Shown: positions 61,261 through 64,000 of the stretch, piece by piece
How positions within the stretch are numbered: position 1 is the stretch's first letter
Layout of the letters: each line of letters begins with the position of its first letter
Source: JANPLN01 sp041736155
GTDB taxonomy: Bacteria; Bdellovibrionota; Bdellovibrionia; Bdellovibrionales; JAGQZY01
Assembly (NCBI GenBank): GCA_041736155.1
Contig: JBGSUL010000032.1
Span: 1-64,000, forward strand
DNA length: 64,000 nucleotides
Direction of reading: 5' to 3'
Notes under the pieces: generated by a model
What the model was told of the DNA's origin: nothing
Seen by the model: only the letters and a program-made list of their open reading frames with translations
The model's database searches: none
Translations under genes and position numbers: made by a program

Positions 61261-62844
61261 TCAGGTTGTTTTTTCCTTCATAAACATTAATTGTTGGAAA
61301 ATGCTAAAAAGTGATCCTACAAACATATAAAGCGCCAATCCACTCGGAGTGGACAGCATAAATACTGAAAACAACAACGGCATAAACTGCATAATTTTTT
61401 GTTGTGCCGGATCTGTTGTTGTTGTGGGTGACATTTTCATCTGAAAATACATAGTGCCACCAGCTAAAATCGGAAAAACATAAAATGGATCTTTAGAACT
61501 CAAGTCATGTATCCAAAGATAAAAGGGCTGCATGTAGAGCTCAAAACTACTGCTCATCATTGAGAAAAAGGCGATAAAGATGGGAAGTTGTAACAAAGCT
61601 GGTAGACAACCACTCAGAGGATTGGCTTTTTCGGCACGCATTAATTGTAAGGTCTCTTGGTTGGCACGCTGTGGATCGCCTTTGTACTTTTCTTTAATCG
61701 CTTGAAGGCGCGGCTGGATTTTCTGCATCTTCTTCATCGAACGGAAAGAATAAACTCCAGCCGGTAAGATGAGGGTTCTTAAAAGCAAAGTAATCACAAT
61801 GATGGCCAATCCCCAATTACCCACTACTTTAAATATATAAAGAAGGGCGGTGTGCATCGGACGACCAATGAATCCAAATATACCATAATCAATCGTGTGG
61901 GAAAGAACGGCATCCACACGTTGAAGAATCTCTTCTTTTTTAGGTCCGACATATACTTCATACTCTACAGATAACTGCTCAGCGGGCTGGGCTGTGCTAT
62001 AGCTCCAGTCGACAAAAGCTTTTTTATTTTCCACTTTACCTGTGAAAGTCGGCAGAAGCTCGGCACGATTTAAGAAAACATTCGCAAAATACTGAGAATT
62101 AAATCCTGCCACCTGTGTTTGTATAATCTCTTGATTATAAACGGTATCTAAACGGACTTTTTCACGCTGTATTTTTCCTGCGGCTTCGACAAAAAACTCT
62201 TGGTGATCTGTGGGCGGCAATAAAAAGCTCGTCGGCATATCGACAATTTGATTGATCGAACGCGCGTTGATCTTAAGTAATGACTTTTCTTTTTGTGAAA
62301 TGGTTGCTTTCACTTTGATGAGGTAGACGTCGGGAACAATCTTGTACGTCACATTCATGACGCGGTCTCCATCAGCGAGCTGGCCAACGATGGTTTCATT
62401 ATCTGTTTTTTGTAACTGGAATTGTGCAGGGGTTGATAGAATAAATTGCTGAACTGGATCTTTATAAATTATGTCGTCGCCGTTTCTGCGATGATACGAA
62501 TTGATTTTGAGATCATGAATCGTCATGCCGAGAGATGATATTTTCATATCAAATGTGGGATACTCAAGCATCAACTCTTGGGCTTCAACAGCAGGATTTA
62601 AAACAGGTCGAGATGGGTCCGTTTTGGCTTCAACTGCGGCAGTATTCTCTGGCACTGGCACCGCGGCTGGTGAATCTGTTTTTGTCTCTAAGGTCTGCTG
62701 TGATTCTTCTTGCTTCACTTCCGTTGTGTAGGCCTTCGGATATTTTTTTTGCATGTAGAACTGCCAACCAAAAAACACCGCGAACGAGAGGAGGATGGCG
62801 ATGATCGTATTTTTATCAAAAAATCCTGTTGGTTCTTGCTGCAT
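61261..62844 (-). CDS. yidC: Membrane protein insertase YidC
   Basis: YidC inserts and folds inner-membrane proteins with or without Sec. The 527-residue protein is of the Gram-negative type: an N-terminal membrane anchor (NTIIAILLSFAVFFGWQFYM), a large periplasmic beta domain (about 75-320) and the conserved five-helix core (about 335-520; SMKKMQKIQPRLQAIKEKYKGDP, NPLSGCLPALLQLPIFIAFF). It lies between yidD and jag. Confidence 0.97.
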   Translation of the reverse strand: MQQEPTGFFDKNTIIAILLSFAVFFGWQFYMQKKYPKAYTTEVKQEESQQTLETKTDSPAAVPVPENTAAVEAKTDPSRPVLNPAVEAQELMLEYPTFDMKISSLGMTIHDLKINSYHRRNGDDIIYKDPVQQFILSTPAQFQLQKTDNETIVGQLADGDRVMNVTYKIVPDVYLIKVKATISQKEKSLLKINARSINQIVDMPTSFLLPPTDHQEFFVEAAGKIQREKVRLDTVYNQEIIQTQVAGFNSQYFANVFLNRAELLPTFTGKVENKKAFVDWSYSTAQPAEQLSVEYEVYVGPKKEEILQRVDAVLSHTIDYGIFGFIGRPMHTALLYIFKVVGNWGLAIIVITLLLRTLILPAGVYSFRSMKKMQKIQPRLQAIKEKYKGDPQRANQETLQLMRAEKANPLSGCLPALLQLPIFIAFFSMMSSSFELYMQPFYLWIHDLSSKDPFYVFPILAGGTMYFQMKMSPTTTTDPAQQKIMQFMPLLFSVFMLSTPSGLALYMFVGSLFSIFQQLMFMKEKTT

Positions 62845-62855
62845 ACTCTCTCACA

Positions 62856-63053
62856 TTACGGGACGGGATCATATCCCTGACCACCAAAAGGCTGACAGGA
62901 ACAGATACGAAAAAAGATTAATTTAAAGGCTTGTTTGATTGGTTTTTTTTCTAAAGCTTCGATCGTGTATTGTGAACAGCTTGGAGAATAGCGACAGGCT
63001 GGTCCTAGCCAAGGACTGAGTGCCGCTTGATAAGCTTTCACCATAAAAATCAT
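62856..63053 (-). CDS. yidD: Membrane protein insertion efficiency factor YidD
   Basis: A 65-residue small protein with the family pattern LSPWLGPACRYSPSCSQYTIEALEK (three Cys) and the C-terminal CQPFGGQGYDPVP. It aids YidC-dependent insertion. The start at 63053 has AAGAG just upstream and follows the rnpA stop; an in-frame start at 63092 would overlap rnpA by 32 bp and add 13 residues. Order rpmH-rnpA-yidD-yidC is standard. Confidence 0.93.
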   Translation of the reverse strand: MIFMVKAYQAALSPWLGPACRYSPSCSQYTIEALEKKPIKQAFKLIFFRICSCQPFGGQGYDPVP

Positions 63054-63060
63054 GCCACTC

Positions 63061-63360
63061 TTAAAATTGGCTACTAATTTTGCTGTAAACATTCTTTAGA
63101 ACTTCTTCCAATTGTTCGTGTTTCAAATCTTTATAGAAGTTTTGTTTTCTTGAATCGAGAAAAAGGAGATTCAGATCCACGGAAACTTCTACCTTTTGTT
63201 TACGAAAAAACTCTTTGCACCAGCGTCGTAATTTATTTCTCACCACCGCGCTGCCAATTTTGCGACTTGCGGTAAAACCTAAACGAATGTGGCCCAACTC
63301 ATTCTTTTCATAATTGACCAGTATCCACCCAGCTGGTTTAAAACGACGCCCTCGTTCCAC
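63061..63360 (-). CDS. rnpA: Ribonuclease P protein component
   Basis: The protein subunit of RNase P, which matures the 5' ends of tRNAs. The diagnostic box is GFTASRKIGSAVVRNKLRRWCKEFFR, and FxxxG-type residues come earlier. As listed it starts at a GTG and has 99 residues, but the conserved N-terminal helix (LTLKKDFKNLVERGRRF) lies before this GTG in the same open frame. That frame continues back to the rpmH stop codon without ATG, GTG or TTG. The true start is probably non-standard, with CTG at 63447 preceded by GGAATCT as one candidate. The listed coordinates are therefore a minimum. Confidence 0.88.
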   Translation of the reverse strand: MERGRRFKPAGWILVNYEKNELGHIRLGFTASRKIGSAVVRNKLRRWCKEFFRKQKVEVSVDLNLLFLDSRKQNFYKDLKHEQLEEVLKNVYSKISSQF

Positions 63361-63409
63361 AAGATTTTTGAAGTCTTTTTTGAGGGTTAGAGTTTTTATC
63401 GTCGTTTTT

Positions 63410-63430
63410 AGCGGCGTCTTAAACGCCGCT
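63410..63430 (-). promoter_or_regulatory. Strong GC-rich hairpin between rpmH and the rnpA core
   Basis: On the minus strand AGCGGCGT-TTAAG-ACGCCGCT forms a perfect 8-bp stem, followed by five A residues rather than T. It lies just upstream of the conserved rnpA coding region, so it could slow ribosomes or set the RpmH/RnpA ratio. It is not a terminator. Confidence 0.5.
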
Positions 63431-63477
63431 TCAGGCTTTGTTTTCAGCTTAGATTCCAGTCCTATGTTGGCTAACGA

Positions 63478-63627
63478 CTATTTGCCACGTTTTTTAACGC
63501 CGAGGCGCTTACGCCCCTTGGCACGTCGTCGTGCTAGCACTTTGCGCCCATTTTTAGTGGACATTCTTTTACGAAAACCATGTGTCTTTTTCTTGCGCCG
63601 TCTCTTGGGCTGCAACGTGCGTTTCAT
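63478..63627 (-). CDS. rpmH: 50S ribosomal protein L34
   Basis: A 49-residue L34: MKRTLQPKRRRKKKTHGFR, then RMSTKNGRKVLARRRAKGRKRL, the family pattern throughout. GGAGAGGTTAGC precedes the ATG. Its TAG stop is in frame with the downstream rnpA reading frame, with no further stop between. It faces dnaA across a 177-bp gap, the usual bacterial arrangement. Confidence 0.97.
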   Translation of the reverse strand: MKRTLQPKRRRKKKTHGFRKRMSTKNGRKVLARRRAKGRKRLGVKKRGK

Positions 63628-63669
63628 GCTAACCTCTCCATATTAAATCACTATTTCAAAAGGGAATCT

Positions 63670-63698
63670 CTTAAACCATAAAGCGTTAAAAAGGTCAA
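63670..63698 (-). promoter_or_regulatory. Probable rpmH promoter
   Basis: On the minus strand TTGACC (63693-63698) and TTTAAG (63670-63675) are 17 bases apart, ending about 43 bp before the L34 start. Good spacing and -35. Confidence 0.55.
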
Positions 63699-63702
63699 GT
63701 TG

Positions 63703-63731
63703 TTGAACTTTTCAGCAAGGACTGCTATTTC
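63703..63731 (+). promoter_or_regulatory. Probable dnaA promoter
   Basis: TTGAAC (63703-63708) and TATTTC (63726-63731) are 17 bases apart, about 75 bp before the dnaA start. It runs back to back with the rpmH promoter. Confidence 0.45.
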
Positions 63732-63804
63732 TTTTTTTCGAGTTCATTTTTGGGGTTTATGTGGTCTAAATGACCGGGGACTTATTCATATAACAGAGGT
63801 TTGC

Positions 63805-64000
63805 ATGCAGCACGGTGAGACTGTCGTCAGTGAAAATATTTGGACGCAGGTCAAATTCAATCTCATATCTAAAAACTCTGAAAACAAACCGTTGCAAACA
63901 TGGTTTAATCCAACAGATCTAATAGCTTGTGAACAAACAGCACGCGGTCGCCGCTTTAAGTTGGGTGTGCCCACCGAACTACACAAATATTGGATCTCCG
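63805..64000 (+). CDS. dnaA: Chromosomal replication initiator DnaA (N-terminal part, runs off right edge)
   Basis: The first 65 codons of DnaA domain I, which binds the helicase and regulators. ENIWTQVKFNLISKN, then TWFNPTDLIACEQ, FKLGVPTELHKYWI fit the family pattern W..v...l....f.tWi.p......l.l.vp....yWi. AGAGGT precedes the ATG. Divergence from rpmH at this place is almost universal. The gap upstream (63628-63804) has no cluster of DnaA boxes, so the origin is probably downstream, outside the window. Confidence 0.93.
   Translation, partial: MQHGETVVSENIWTQVKFNLISKNSENKPLQTWFNPTDLIACEQTARGRRFKLGVPTELHKYWIS

Overview
The window reads as a near-origin chromosome segment of a Bdellovibrio-like bacterium (Bdellovibrionota). 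Three things point there: a 64-residue single-domain bacterial histone closely resembling the Bdellovibrio histone HBb (Bd0055); the order mnmE-mnmG-rsmG-parA-parB-bactofilin-ATP synthase beside rpmH/dnaA; and many exported, TPR and lipoprotein genes of an outer-membrane (diderm) bacterium. The taxon is inferred from protein resemblance, not from a marker-gene search. Coding density is very high, with many 1-30 bp overlaps. No gene-free stretch exceeds 300 bp. I saw no tRNA, rRNA, CRISPR array, insertion sequence or prophage.

Layout. 1-6.5 kb (minus): a clipped end gene, mltG, and a four-gene succinyl-amino-acid catabolic set (aminotransferase, M20 deacylase, astA, astD). 6.6-9.8 kb (plus): TPR-SH3 membrane protein, BamD-like lipoprotein, TPR protein, hpt, DUF2878. 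9.8-12.6 kb (minus): rimO, lolA, comF. 12.7-14.6 kb (plus): kup. 14.6-18.5 kb (minus): histone, rplU with an H1-like tail, rpmA, obgE, a nadD-rsfS fusion, rlmH. 18.6-24.6 kb (minus): M16 peptidase, unknown helical protein, tatB, tatC, metallophosphoesterase. 24.6-31.9 kb (plus): hemW, grpE, a J-domain chaperone, an LpoA-like lipoprotein and lon. 32-34.4 kb: small HTH regulator, patatin phospholipase, exported Cys-rich protein. 34.5-41.9 kb (minus): nuoA-H-J-K-L-M-N, the membrane arm of complex I only. 42-47.2 kb (plus): mfd, nagZ. 47.2-56 kb (minus): parA, parB, bactofilin, atpF', atpF, atpH, atpA, atpG, atpD, atpC and two small unknown genes. 56.2-56.8 kb (plus): a lipoprotein gene flanked by two parS sites. 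56.8-63.6 kb (minus): rpmH, rnpA, yidD, yidC, jag, mnmE, mnmG, rsmG. 63.8 kb to the end (plus): dnaA, clipped.

How it fits together. The right third is a classic origin-proximal block linking replication start (dnaA), segregation (parAB/parS with a bactofilin), tRNA-uridine modification, membrane insertion and ATP synthesis. The middle holds respiratory proton pumping and proteostasis. The left holds envelope biogenesis (mltG, bamD, lolA), ribosome and nucleotide housekeeping, and one catabolic operon.

Most notable: the histone gene directly upstream of an L21 gene with a lysine/alanine tail; a perfect 38-bp inverted repeat 44 bp from a parS that covers a start codon; complex I and ATP synthase operons each missing expected subunits; an arginine-succinyltransferase-type pathway without AstB/AstE; a NadD-RsfS fusion; and an rnpA reading frame with no ordinary start codon before its conserved N-terminus, in frame with the rpmH stop.
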